In this document: positions 33,115-44,829 of the stretch, in pieces
How the letters are laid out: each line of letters opens with the position of its first letter
How positions within the stretch are numbered: the stretch's first letter is position 1
Source: Didymodactylos carnosus
Taxonomy: Eukaryota; Rotifera; Eurotatoria; Philodinida; Philodinidae
Assembly: GCA_905250885.1 (NCBI GenBank)
Contig: CAJNOQ010000032.1
Coordinates: 1-64,000 of the forward strand
Direction of reading: 5' to 3'
Length of the DNA stretch: 64,000 nucleotides
Position numbers and translations under genes: made by a program
Notes under the pieces: generated by a model
Seen by the model: only the letters and a program-made list of their open reading frames with translations
Databases searched by the model: none
What the model was told of the DNA's origin: nothing

Positions 33115-33586
33115 TAGAGACTCGAGACACTATAGATATTTTTTACAATGATCTATGCAACTTTTCTTATATTGAATTAATATCAAAACGTACACTGATA
33201 TACTCTTTCTGTGTTGATTATGATTTTACCTTTTTATTGTATTCATCTACATATACCAGTCTAAAAAAATAAACAGCGTCTAAAATGTTTGGTTATTATT
33301 TTTGAAAATTTCGAATAACATCATATTTTTCCATATACACTGCTATGTAAACAGACAAACAAACTATTTATTTCGTAGGAACTTGACTTTCGTCAAGGAA
33401 ATAATAATTAAACAGCGCTGTGCTGCTAATTTTTTAGACTGATATAGGTTGATGAATACAATAAAAAGATAAAATCATAATCAACACAGAAAAAGTATGT
33501 GAGTTTACTTTTTGATCTTAATTGAACATAAAAAAAGTTGCATAGATCATTGTATAGGATATTTATAATGTCTTCAGTCTCTACAT
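33115..33586. mobile_element. Long-arm inverted-repeat element (arms about 156 bp)
   Basis: 33115-33270 (GTAGAGACTCGAGACACTAT to CAGTCTAAAAAAA) matches the complement of 33431-33586 with roughly 85-90% identity by eye. This includes the long shared block TCTGTGTTGATTATGATTTT. The spacer is about 160 bp. Non-coding and foldback-like. A 25-bp direct repeat (AACTATTTATTTCGTAGGAA) sits in the spacer and again just outside at 33628. Confidence 0.82.
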
Positions 33587-33983
33587 GACTAAAATGAAAA
33601 AATAAAAAAACAAATAAGTAAATATAAAACTATTTATTTCGTAAGAACCTGACTTTTCTTATAAAAATTAAACGTAGATAATTTTGAACACGCAGAGTGT
33701 AGGAGTATAATCGTTTTCTATTTTTATAAAAAATAATTTTCTCTCACTTCTACTACTATATCTAAATCGTATAATTTTTGAAATTTAAGATATAACGCAT
33801 TTAGTACGTAGTATTCTATTCTTTTTTTTCTCTTTCTCTACTATTATTTTTTTCTTCGATTTTAATTAGTAAACCACCCACCTCGTCTTACATCAACAAA
33901 ACAGTGAACGTCTATAAATGTTTAATGAACGGTATCGAATTGTTGATATCCAATTTGGTTCGATACCAGTTTAGGAAAAAAAC

Positions 33984-34642
33984 ATGACAGTAAGTGTAAG
34001 TTTATTTACTTATTTTATCAACTTTTATAGAGCTTGGTCAAACTCTGATAACAGTCCAATTTAGATATAATTTACAGTAAACGTTGACAAGATAAAGATT
34101 TGATCCTCACATAAGATAGCTAACTAAAAAATTTATTAATTTTAGACATGGTTGTGTTGTTTTATCATTTTAATATATGGAACGGTGATCATAGTAAGTA
34201 TAGAAGATTAGAACATATCAGCATAGACATTTCTGATCATTTATTTATTATTCTATAGGCAATACCATCAAATTATTTCATTTCTAAACGTAATATATCG
34301 TCTCATCTTAAAGTTGACTGTATACCTGTTTATTACGATACATTGAAACGGATTATTGAGACAAATGAAGATAGCGATGATGTATTATATGGAAAATTGT
34401 TAATGAATAATGATTATTCCAAAACACAAGTTTATGTCATATGCTCAAAATATCAATTTGATTATAATGCTAATGATGATGACTTAGAAGAAAACAACTA
34501 TTCAGATGAAAGAGAGCGATCTATAACTCGTCGATCACCACGCAATGCTAATATTTTATATCGATATTGTCGATTATCTGGTCACATGAAACAATTTTGT
34601 TTAAATTATTCAATACGAATGTTATTTGCTACAGGTCATTAG
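33984..34642 (+). CDS. Predicted secreted 145-residue protein, possible peptide precursor
   Basis: Three exons join in phase: 33984-33989 (ATG ACA, then GTAAGT), 34146-34193 and 34259-34642. The N-terminus MTTWLCCFIILIYGTVIIAI is a signal peptide, with the mature part starting near residue 20. The rest has a short KR (residues 27-28), a Cys-containing middle (VDCIPVYYDTLKRI, VYVICSKYQFDYN), an acidic linker, a dibasic SITRRSPR site, and a C-terminal segment with two Cys nine residues apart (YCRLSGHMKQFC) ending ATGH. Signal peptide plus dibasic sites plus a Cys loop fits a neuropeptide or growth-factor precursor, but the family is not recognised. A two-codon first coding exon is unusual but matches the splice phases. 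Confidence 0.6.
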
Positions 34643-35024
34643 AATTCTTTTTCCTTGAAATTTTTGTCATCATCTATCTATACTTTAAATATTCCGAAAT
34701 AAAGCTTGAATCTCTTTTGATAATAATCTAATTGTAATTTTCGAACAAATGTTACAAAAGACTTTGAGGAATATACATTTATCTGTTCACTTGCTTTTGC
34801 TACTTACAAATTGATTATATGAGTACACATGTAGTACAGGATATTACTTACATTGTACTGAGAGCTTATTCCGTCTCGAAACGGAATTATAAATTAGTTT
34901 TTCATTTATTTTATCTACAAAATATTCGTACTAAAAGCATCGTGACTATATTAACAAAAATCATTTCGAAATTCATTTGAACATAGACATAGACACAGGA
35001 AAATGTGAATGACATGTACATGTA
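34643..35024. other. Convergent intergenic gap
   Basis: 380 bp of AT-rich sequence between the secreted-protein gene and the PAN/EGF gene. It contains AATAAA-type signals (for example near 34698) and presumably both 3' UTRs. Confidence 0.45.
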
Positions 35025-36278
35025 TTAGAACACATAAAACGGATGAACCGGATATTCACATAATTTTCCATAATAACCAGCATGACAAGTACATATATTC
35101 GTTTTTGGTACACACACTCCATAATGACAGGGACAAGAATGATGTTGAAATTCATGTTGATGATAAAAACTACAATCAGATTTCCTTTGACAAACATCTC
35201 GATTTTTTATTGTATAACTTATTTGTTCACATGAAACTTTCATATATATGTGCGTGTGATGATGATGGGGACGTTTGACATCGAAACTACCATCAGCTCG
35301 AAAAAAATTGGGAGAAAGTAGTGTACAACCTAAAATAACCAAAATCTAAATTAGAGATATAGAAGAGAATCTTATTTAACCAAAATTATAGTTAAAATTT
35401 GACTTACGTGACAATTTTTTAGTAAACTCGACACCAATACAATTTTTCATTCTGCTGCATAGATTTTGACATTGTACTTCAGATATGTGAGGAAAAACAT
35501 GAATGACAGATTGATAATGTCCATGGCGACCCAAACCAAAATATCGAAAATTACACGGTGGTAATGTGTCATGTGATAAGTGATTGGGACGAAAAATTCG
35601 AGTATGACAATTACGTTTAGCAAACACAGTCCATGTTTTACTTGGTATCAGATCCCATGGTCTCGTTGATCGTAACAATTTGCATCTATTTTGATACCGT
35701 CCACGTGTAGCAAATTGAACACCGACGCAATATCTCACCGACGAACATAATTCTTGACAGGGTAAATAAGATGTACCGATGAATGTATAAGATTTCAATA
35801 CAAGAGAGTTGGATGATCGAGTTGTTTGCCATGGGAAAGAATCATAAGTACATCGAGCATTAGAAATGTATGCATGATCGATGTTCGAGAACAAAGGTAT
35901 ATGTTCACAACTATCAAATGTTGAGATTGAATCTGAGTTTTGAGAGTGATGATGCCCTAGTGTCTGATAATGACTATCGTGATAGCGATCAAATAAATAA
36001 CACAAATACTTTTGTTTATCGAACGAAGCTAATTTGCATCTTCGATTTTTGTAACACAACTGTTCGCAACTGTGTTCGTCACGAATATCATGATTAATTC
36101 GCAAAGGATCATGACCGATTGTTATTTTTCGATGAGGAAGTTGAATGAGACAGGGCGAAGGTACGGGAGACCATGTAGAACACTTCTCTCCCAATATAAT
36201 AAAGAGAAGAGGAAATATCAATCGCTTCAATTTATAATTATTGTTTGTATTATTTTTTGTGTCAAAACTTTTGAACAT
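35025..36278 (-). CDS. Secreted or membrane protein with PAN/apple-like domains and a C-terminal EGF-like domain
   Basis: Exon 1 (36278-35408) and exon 2 (35329-35025) join in phase across a 78-bp intron, giving 391 residues. After about 18 charged residues comes a hydrophobic stretch (RLIFPLLFIILG): a signal anchor or late signal peptide. Three repeats each with the PAN pattern Cys...C-x3-C...C follow: CEQLCYKNRRCKLASF (~70), CQELCSSVRYCVGVQF (~175) and CQNLCSRMKNCIGVEF (~275). The C-terminus has an EGF-like Cys pattern (CPCHYGVCVPKTNICTCHAG). PAN/apple domains bind proteins or glycans outside the cell. A ligand or partner cannot be named. Start chosen at the first Met before the hydrophobic stretch. 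Confidence 0.78.
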
Positions 36279-36548
36279 TTTACATCAACACACTGCAACA
36301 TTGATTTGTTAACAAAACGCATTAAATATTTTAAACGATATCAGAGTGAAGTAATTATATACGTATTGAATTTATCAATGATTTTTATCTCATTAGACAT
36401 TAGACAACAATATTAATCAGATAAAAAGAGAAGGTTTAAAGAGAATCTTTGTTACCATGGATTCTTTTTAATATCAATGAAAAAGAGTGATATAGTGTGC
36501 TAGATAAAAATCTGATTACAGATATACTGGAAGATTACACCAGCAGTT
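36279..36548. other. 5' flank of the PAN/EGF gene
   Basis: AT-rich 270 bp with no gene seen. Confidence 0.4.
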
Positions 36549-37654
36549 CAGGGGTCAGTTTTATCAAAAAACTTAAGTGTGAAGTCTGACTTTTTACTTA
36601 AGTTTGACTTAAGTCATACACTTAAGTCACACTTAAGTTTTTTGATGAAACTGGTTCCAGAACTTTTCGTTCGAGAACACACAGATTCTGGGGCCTGTTT
36701 TCCAAAAGAATTTAAGGGGCCCCTCTCAAGAATTCGATTTTTTCTTCAAAAAACCTTCGAAAATGAAGTAACCATACGGTTCAGTATCCCAAAGTGTCAT
36801 TTTTCAGAGTCCATCCCAGTTTGCCAAAAATTCAATGGTTCTGGAGGTTTTGAAAAAGATTTCTGAAAACCCTAAAAATCACCTTTTCCTAACTTTCATA
36901 TTTTAATTAAAATTTTTAAGCTCGTCCGTTTTAACAAACATGGAGCTATGTTGAGGAGAATGTTCTGATCAAAATGAGATATCCGTAGATTTGTACGACT
37001 TCGTCTTGCAGAGTTATACTAGTTTTGCTAAAGGCGCTGAATTATAATTAATGAAGTAATGACGTCATTAGTTAGAATATGGTTTTGGCGCAGCAAAGTT
37101 GTACCTCCTCCTAGACAATTCGTCGTAAAACTCACATTCTTTTTTTATTCTGAAGCTAAGACATTTATCTAAATTTTTATCCGTAGCGATTTTTGAATTT
37201 CATTTTCTGCGAAAAGTGAAAAGTACCCTCCGAGTTTAGGATTATTTTCAGAGTTCTGACTTAATGAACGGAAGCGAAATTCAAAAATCGCTTCGGGTCA
37301 AACTTTAGATTTAGGTGTCTACTTTCATTTGAGACCACTTGCAGCTTTCTGCAGCTTCCAACAAAAAAGTCTTTACGTTTTTGCTAAGAGCCCCATTTTG
37401 CCCTTATCACGTAATAACTCGGCAGCGCTTCAACGTTTCGATCGCGAATTCTTAGCATAAGCTAATAAGACAGTAGGCCATAACCACTGTAAGCGTCATC
37501 GAAATCGGATGTAAGATAAAAAAGTATTTTCCTGGAGGGGAGCGGCGCTAAGTTTTACGTAAGTGAAAAATTTCACTTAAGTAAACAGGTAATTATACTT
37601 AAGTTTTTTTCAGAAACAGGCCGCACTTTAGTTGTTTTGTGAAACAGTCCCCTG
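36549..37654. mobile_element. Non-autonomous hAT-like element, about 1.1 kb
   Basis: Left end CAGGGGTCAGTTTTATCAAA; right end read backwards CAGGGGACTGTTTCACAAAA. These are imperfect inverted repeats starting with the hAT-type CAGGGG. Just inside the left end is a 20-bp hairpin, ATCAAAAAACTTAAGTGTGA (36563) with its exact complement at 36624, and ACTTAAGT motifs recur near the right end. G/C content is higher than the surroundings, with no coding capacity. No target duplication was evident. Confidence 0.65.
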
Positions 37655-37986
37655 CTTAGAACAATCGCCAAAATAGACTATTCGCAAATCACTCAGTCAT
37701 GACACGTAGCTAGTTTACACAGAATTTGGCTAAGATAAACATTGACAACAGCGGCTCATCAGTAAAATTTTGCACAAGAAATTATTGTTAGTCTAAGCAA
37801 AATACTTTTCAGAAGTAGGCGCGTTTCCATCTCGCAGACTCATGGCGACATCTAATCTTTATAATTTTTTAGCGCCTCTCTCGATGACAATTGGTAGAAA
37901 TGACCACTTATCAAAATCAGTACCACGTATAAGAAAAAGAAGGTACTTGATGATGTCTCGTAAAGTCCGTGATTTGTTCACCTACT
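37655..37986. other. Intergenic, no gene seen
   Basis: 332 bp without supported features. Confidence 0.4.
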
Positions 37987-38227
37987 TTTCTCTGAATAAC
38001 ATACACAAGTTCGGTTGATCATGTAGTAAGGTCCGTGAAGTACGGAATCACGAGCTTTTCAACCTAGGAGCTGTCAGTTAGCTCCATGACATGCAATTAT
38101 GGAGTAAAGTACGTGAAAAATCAAGTAGCTGCCTGCTAACAGCTTCCGCGTTGAAAAGCTCGTGATTCCGTACTTCACGGACCTTATTAAACGATCAAAT
38201 GAACTTTTTGTATGTTATTCAGAGAAA
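37987..38227. mobile_element. Foldback MITE with 77-bp arms
   Basis: The inner 37 bp are perfect complements (38027-38063 and 38150-38186; core AAGGTCCGTGAAGTACGG). The match extends outward with mismatches to TTTTCTCTGAATAACATAC at the left and its complement at the right. The 86-bp spacer is unrelated. Confidence 0.85.
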
Positions 38228-38559
38228 ATGCGGGACTTTTTTTTCAAATTTACATTACATATGCCATGCCAACTGGATCAGTGTATCACAGATTATAAAA
38301 CATGCATAACCTGAAGCTTTGAAGCGTAAACCAAATCTTAAGGACATTTACCCCATAAGGCATTCGATGACTACAAAGCTTTCCTGTATTCAATAGTTTT
38401 AATAATACGAAGGTCAAGGGCGCTTGCTACTATAAGCTAGCATAAAAGACTAAAATCCACTGTAATTTGCGCCGTGGCTATAAAATTTTCATTGTTTCTA
38501 ACTGTAAATCTGATTATGAACACTTCCATTGTGTTGTTCATTCATGGGGGAAAAACAAC

Positions 38560-38770
38560 ACTACACTACACTTTTTTCACCACGGTAGTGGTCTTGCAGT
38601 GACCTTGTAGTGGCCCTGTAGTATTCACGGAGATATAATGGATTTGTAGTGGATACGTAGTGAGGTGTATTAGACAATCCCTTGTAGTATAGTGAAAAGT
38701 TGTTGTTTTCCCTCTTGTGTTGATTCCATAGTGGAAAAATCCACCACAATTTCTATTAAAAACACTGATC
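38560..38770. repeat. GTAGTGG-rich repeat
   Basis: Contains many copies of GTAGTG/GTAGTGG in one direction, bounded by ACACTACACTAC at the left and AAATCCACCACAATTTC at the right. Probably a miniature element; class unknown. Confidence 0.35.
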
Positions 38771-39316
38771 ATATGTAGAAAATGGAAAGGAAAGAATAAA
38801 AACAATCTAAAAGCGTAAAATACGGTTTTTACTCAAGTTGTTTACAGATACACTTAGGTCGAGCGGAAGGAGATAAAGGTTGGCGAGGAGAAATTTTCTC
38901 GCAGACATTGTGTAAAACGTCAAATGTTATGAGTACCCAAAAAACAAAAGCATCTTAAAACAGCAAAATTTTTTCATTATTATGGGTGCGTTCTTCCCAG
39001 TTAATCCTGATCCGTCCACCTGGGTCTATGCGGACCCCATCCGAAAACGAATGCTTTGAAGATATAACTTGCTGCTCTGCCAGATAAATAATGAGTGGAT
39101 GCAATCAGTTCATATTGATAGTACACCCTATTGGCATTCAATGGAATACAAAGTGAAGCGGTAAAATCTAACCGTTGTGTTCCGGCAGTATCCAAAGGAA
39201 ACCGGTAAAATTTGGGCATATTATAGGTGGTCGGATCAAGATTAATTCTCAAGTCTTACTAGTAAAATAAGTATTTCTCTTTTAGATTTATAATTCATGA
39301 AAACAAAATTTCTGTT
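38771..39316. other. 5' flank of COG3
   Basis: About 545 bp. A minus frame at 39001-39252 has relatively high G/C but no recognisable motif or splice partner. No gene called. Confidence 0.4.
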
Positions 39317-42300
39317 ATGACCAGTACTGTGCAATCATCAGCGAGCAATCAGCTGCCAAAAAGTGATTTCAATTCTCTTTTTATTGAGAAAGCAATTTTA
39401 TGGGATGATTCATCTGCGTCTGTCTCGAATGAGGGTGAAATAGAGTCTAAAACTAGAAGCGACGCTAAAAGTGAATGTCTTGCACTACTATCAGATAAAC
39501 AATGGCAATCAGTATGTGCAATTAAGGACCTGATTGATTTGAAATATGGTGCACAAACAACGACGCTAACTGAGATGGAAAATGTAAGCACTTTTTTTCC
39601 ATTCAAACAGCAAAAAGAACTACTGCGTATGTTTAGGTAGGACGAACAATAGAATCTGAATCGGATAATGTGCCATGGACAAATTCAGATCTGCAGCAGG
39701 TAAATGAACACGAATATTTGATTACCATCAATTTCCTTGTTCTGATTTTCCTGTAGTTAGATGAATGGCTAAACAAGTGTTCTTTACCAGAGCATAACAA
39801 TAAAACAGAAGAAGTTTGGTAAGTAGTGGAAGATTATTTGTTCATACAGAGTGTAGTTCTCCATTTCTTTTTCTTCTAGTGGTGCATTCCAACACTTATG
39901 TTCATGGGAGAATCAATGTAAAGCATTATATAATGAACTAAATGATGCCGTGCAGTATTTAGAGACATTGCATGATACATATGCAAAAGTATCTTACAAG
40001 ACAAATTCTTTATATAAAGCTTGTGAACAATTGCTAGCCGATCAGGTATTGAAATTTATTCTGAAATGATTTTTATTATTTGCCATTGGTCTCTTTAGGC
40101 AAAACTTTCGAATATAACCGAATGCATCGAAAATCGTCTGTCCTATTTTGATGATGTTGATCGTTTTGCACAGGTAGGACATGATGTTTGCGATGAAACT
40201 TTGAAAAACAATCATGTTCAACTACATTCAGAATTTTTCAATAATATCAATAACTCCAGATATCAAACAACTAATTCCAACGTTGTCTCGTATCGATGAA
40301 TGTATCTCGTATTTTGAAACACATGTATGATGAAGAACAACTTTAATTTCTCATTTAGGACTGTAATTGTTCTTTTCTTTTCAGAGCACATTTAAACAAT
40401 CATTATTATATAAGAATCAAATGAAAAAAGTTCTATCAAGAGTTCTACAAATAATTAAACAACATATTATAAACACATTACAAAGTTCATCAAACAATAT
40501 CGATCCCAGTAAGGTAGGTAAGTTTCTTTCTCGCACAATATTTCTATAAAAATTAGAGGTTTGATCTCCACTTTACTTCGAAGTAGCTTTTGTCAGAAAT
40601 GCAATAAGTTCGTAAGAAATTTATAGATGTATTCGCATTCAATGATGAACAGTTGATGAGTTTTTTTCTCAAATGAAAGGTCTTTCTCAGTCGATATCGA
40701 TTTTGATCCATTCGAACTTGAAAACATATGATAAGTTGCTTAGAAGAGACACTTAAAAAAATACCTTTTGTTTTCTATCTATTTAAAAAAACGTTACGAG
40801 AATTAGTCTAACCACTTCTACATAAATTCACATATAAAGAGTGGGAGATAGTGATACAAAACAAAATTTTCATACTGTTACATTTGTCATTTATGTTTTA
40901 GAATCACACATTATTGTCCGATGATGCATATACGTTGTTTTATGGACGATTTCGTATCAATGCACCCAAAGTGAAGGTGCTGTCGGAAGAATTAGAGCAA
41001 CGTTGTACAAAAAATCCTGAGTATATATCTTTTTTTCATTACAAAACAAACGGTATTCATTTTTGCTGTTGATTTAGGTATGAGAAAACGCTAACAGATT
41101 GTCATGAATGTTATACGAATCAACGGCGCATGCTGCTAACATACAGGTAAATAGCTCCGATACTATTTTGCAAATACTGATGGATCTCTTTTTGTGATGG
41201 ACTTTCTAGTATAGCTAGTGCAATTCAAGATTTAGCCGTAAAACACGAACGTGATATGTGTACTCTGGTATGTGTCATTCTGAATATCCACCACCTTAGT
41301 GTTAAAGCGAATGAGTAGCGTATAAAGATATAACATTTTTTAGCGTAGTTGAGTGTACTATAATACGAATTTTTTTGTTTAATTAGGTTCGAAGTGGTTG
41401 TGCATTTGTTTTGCATTTATGTCAGGATGAATATCAACTATTCTATCAATTTTTTTCCAAACGTTCTTCTCAAGTAGAGTAAGATCTTGAAAAAAGAATT
41501 TTCGAATTAAAAAATATTTTTCAACATGTTTTCTTCGCATTTTAGCACAATGTTATCTGAATTTTGTAATCAACTGTATGATGTATTACGATCTCGCATT
41601 ATTCATGTTGTCCATTTGGAAACATTAGCAGAATTAGTTACAATATTAAAAATTGAAATGATTGAAGAACATGTGAAGCCCAGTGGTAAAATATACCGAG
41701 AATATTATGAATCGATAATAGTGTATAATAATTCATTTTATTTATTATAGCTAAAGAACTATCGACATTTGAAGCTATTTGTACGCAAATGTTAGAAGAT
41801 GTTCAAGAGCGTCTTGTTTATCGGACACAAGTTTATATACGTGATGAAATTTTAAAATATAATCCATCGCCTGGTGATGTTGCCTATCCAGAAAAATTAG
41901 AAATGATGCAGGTACATATTTCTGTTTTAAATGACTAGAATCTCTTCAAATTATAGTTACACATTTATTTAAAACAAGAAAAATACTTTAAATATTCTAA
42001 GTGTTTATTATGAAAGAAATTACGACGATTGATATATGTTTTCGTTTAGAAAATATCTCAATCAATAAAAGAACAACATTTGGTCAGACATCCATCACAG
42101 TCTTCAACTGATTCTAATTCAACAGAAGTATTTTTTGAAACAATTTTTGAACCCATTCCTTCATCAATCTCATCCCTACCAGCAAAAGATGGTCAAAGTC
42201 CGAAAGCATCTCCAGCGGATCTACACGGAATGTGGTATCCGACTGTAAGACGTACACTAGTTTGTTTGTCAAAATTATTTCGGTGTCTAGATGTAAGTGT

Positions 42301-43967
42301 AAAAACTAAATTAAATAAATTGTCTATTTTCGAACTTTTATTTTAGCGTAACATTTTTCAAGGTTTATCTCAAGAAACGTTAACGATGTGTGTTCAATCA
42401 TTAATAAAAGCAAGTGATTTAATAATAAAACGAAAAACATTATGTGATGGACGTTTATTTCTGATAAAACATTTATTAATATTACGTGAACAAATTGCTC
42501 CATTCAACATCGATTTTGCTGTAAAAGAGATGGTTTTAGATTTTTCAAAATTAAAAGAAGCGGCCATGAAGTTTTTAACAAAAAAATCAAAAATGTTATC
42601 GTTACAACGTGATAATGCATTTTTAGACTTTTTATTACAAGGCACATTACAAGTTAAAGAAAGTTTTATCGATTCTAAACGAGAAGTTGATAAACAACTG
42701 AAACAATCGTGTGAAAGTTATATATCGGATGTTTCAACACAATTATGCGGTAACATACGACAATATTTACAAAAAGCAGAAGTCATTTTAAAAATGAATG
42801 ATGAAAATAATAATACAAACATACAAAAAGTATCATTAAGACAACAACCATTCGCAAAACCAGATGTATTACATGAAATTATTATTGAAAATTATAACTA
42901 TTTGAAAAAAAATTTGCCTGATGTTTTAAAAACAATGAGTTTATATTTAGCTAATAAGGATACCGAACAAATACTGTTTAAACCTATCAAAGTATGTTTT
43001 TATATGATCGATTAATAAGGAAAGATCGCCTAAACATGCATCTGGAGATTACCATAAAACAGATTATTTCAAGAGTGTCGATCACAAATATGATGGTTTA
43101 AATTACTAAAAACTACTAGATGGTTGCTGAGTTATGATGTTCTGTGTTTTTTTTTATAAAAGTTGATTCGCTCATATTTCTTGACAGCAGGCTTAACTGA
43201 ATCTACTAACGACATTGTTTTGCAGAAACATCTGAGTTACAATTTGGTATGTGTCTTGATAAGGATATTAAACGTGCAATATCACATGTCATCTACAGAA
43301 TTACAATTAAAAAATTCGTATAACTTTGGATGCATACCAAATTGTAACTCGGGTGTTTCTGTAAAACAATGTCGTTGGTAGATTTAGTTAACGTTGTTGT
43401 CAAGAAACATGATCAAATGCACATTTATAAAAAAAAACAGAATCATCATAACTCAGCAATCACCTAGCACTTTTTAGCCATTTAAATCATCATATTTGTG
43501 ATCAACACTCTTGAAATAATCTATTTTTATGGTAATTTCCAGATACATGTTTCTGATTAGAAGAATGAGTGTACTGAAGGAAGACAGCTGTACCAGGAAA
43601 TGAGTTCAAATCGAGGAACGCGAATCAGAAAATAAGAGACTTATTATAACTAAAACTACTGCTCATTCTGATTCTTTTTAAGTGTTCACGAAATTTTGTT
43701 GATGTTTTTGTCCTAGAGATCTATTTATGAATACGAACTTTAGATATCATTTATTATCTCTCTTTAGACAAACATTCAGCAAACGTACCAGGAATTAATT
43801 ATATTAATTCGTGATCATTACAGCGAAGAAGATCTTCAGATTATTTCATGTCCATCTCAAGAACAGGTATTGAATATTTAGCTAAACAAAATCATTTAGA
43901 ATTATCTTTTCATATTTTAATTTGTTTTAAGATAAGTTTACTTATTTCAATGGCATCAACAACATAG
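39317..43967 (+). CDS. COG3: Conserved oligomeric Golgi complex subunit 3, multi-exon
   Basis: COG3 is part of the lobe-A COG tether that captures retrograde vesicles at the Golgi and works with syntaxin-5. First exons: 39317-39583, 39637-39699, 39757-39818, 39880-40045, 40099-40173, 40232-40324, 40385-40513, 40902-41020, then further short-intron exons to the stop TAG at 43965-43967; phases were checked for those listed. Matches to human as recalled: [148 protein letters not shown], end ISLLISM. The penultimate intron (42998-43769) holds a large palindrome. Appears intact. Confidence 0.96.
43032..43553. mobile_element. ~0.5-kb foldback element in a COG3 intron (arms about 220 bp)
   Basis: 43032-43250 reads AACATGCATCTGGAGATTAC through GAGTTACAATTTGGTATG. 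The complement of 43330-43553 reads almost the same (AACATGTATCTGGAAATTAC to ACAATTTGGTATGCATCC), about 90% identical by eye. The spacer is about 80 bp. Non-coding. It lies wholly between the donor after FKPI and the acceptor before NIQQTYQ, so the gene should splice around it. Confidence 0.9.
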
Positions 43968-44829
43968 CGAAAAAATTTTTTTAGTGCAATAGACCAATCT
44001 AATGTGTCGTATTCATCATGCATTTTATACTGCACGAGAATCTCAATAGCTAATCGAAAAAGTGATCAATGAGTCAAATGATATTATTTAAATTCGATCC
44101 GTTTAATACGAAAAAGTTGATGTGATCAACATTTGCTTGTTTAATTTTTACTTCGCCAGTATTTTCAGCATATTTATTTTTCTCTCGTTAAATATTATTA
44201 TTATAATTTGCGGCGATCAAGTTTTAAAAGTCCGAGAGTGTGAAAGTGCAATTCAGTTTTGTTTTTCCTTATTTCAATTTACACTGTTAGTTGTTTAATT
44301 TCATCGATTGATTTCTGGTAATAAAAAATAACATTTCTTTGGGTTTTTTTATCTGTTTTTTTTCTTCTTCTAATGAGCGTAGTCATATTTTTTTCTTTAT
44401 CTGTCGCTATGTATTCGTATGTGTTTCTTAAACAGGAATTAAATTGTAGAGTAATAATATATATAGCAAATTCATGTTTTTCTCTTACTTTTCTCTCATT
44501 CACTGTTGTTATTTGTGAGCAAAGAGTACACAAACAAAAAAAAGTTACTTTATATTATATTGAGCTATGCTTAGTTGTTCGTTTTCTTAGCAAAGAATTA
44601 AATTGTATAAAAACGCTAAATATAACACGAGTAAAATAGCTTTTGTGAGATATATTGTACAATAAATTTTGTTTTTCAGATTCTCCTATTAGATTTTATT
44701 CTTCTGTTAATGATTCATTCATAGAATGACTAACAAATTATTAGTAGGCGGCGTATGCAAGAATTTAAAATATTTTTATCATGTTTAAATTTAAATATAT
44801 TGTCTGTATTTTAGTTTTTATAAACGTTT
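43968..44829. other. COG3-STX5 intergenic
   Basis: 862 bp, AT-rich, without a supported gene; T-rich open stretches only. Confidence 0.45.

Noticed and set aside
35870-36416. Plus-strand frames over the PAN gene
   Set aside because: Shadows of the minus-strand coding exon.
36579-36866. 95-codon frame in the hAT-like element
   Set aside because: Not transposase-like and lies in a non-coding element.
43163-43381. 72-codon frame in the COG3 intron
   Set aside because: It spans the palindrome arms; open by chance.
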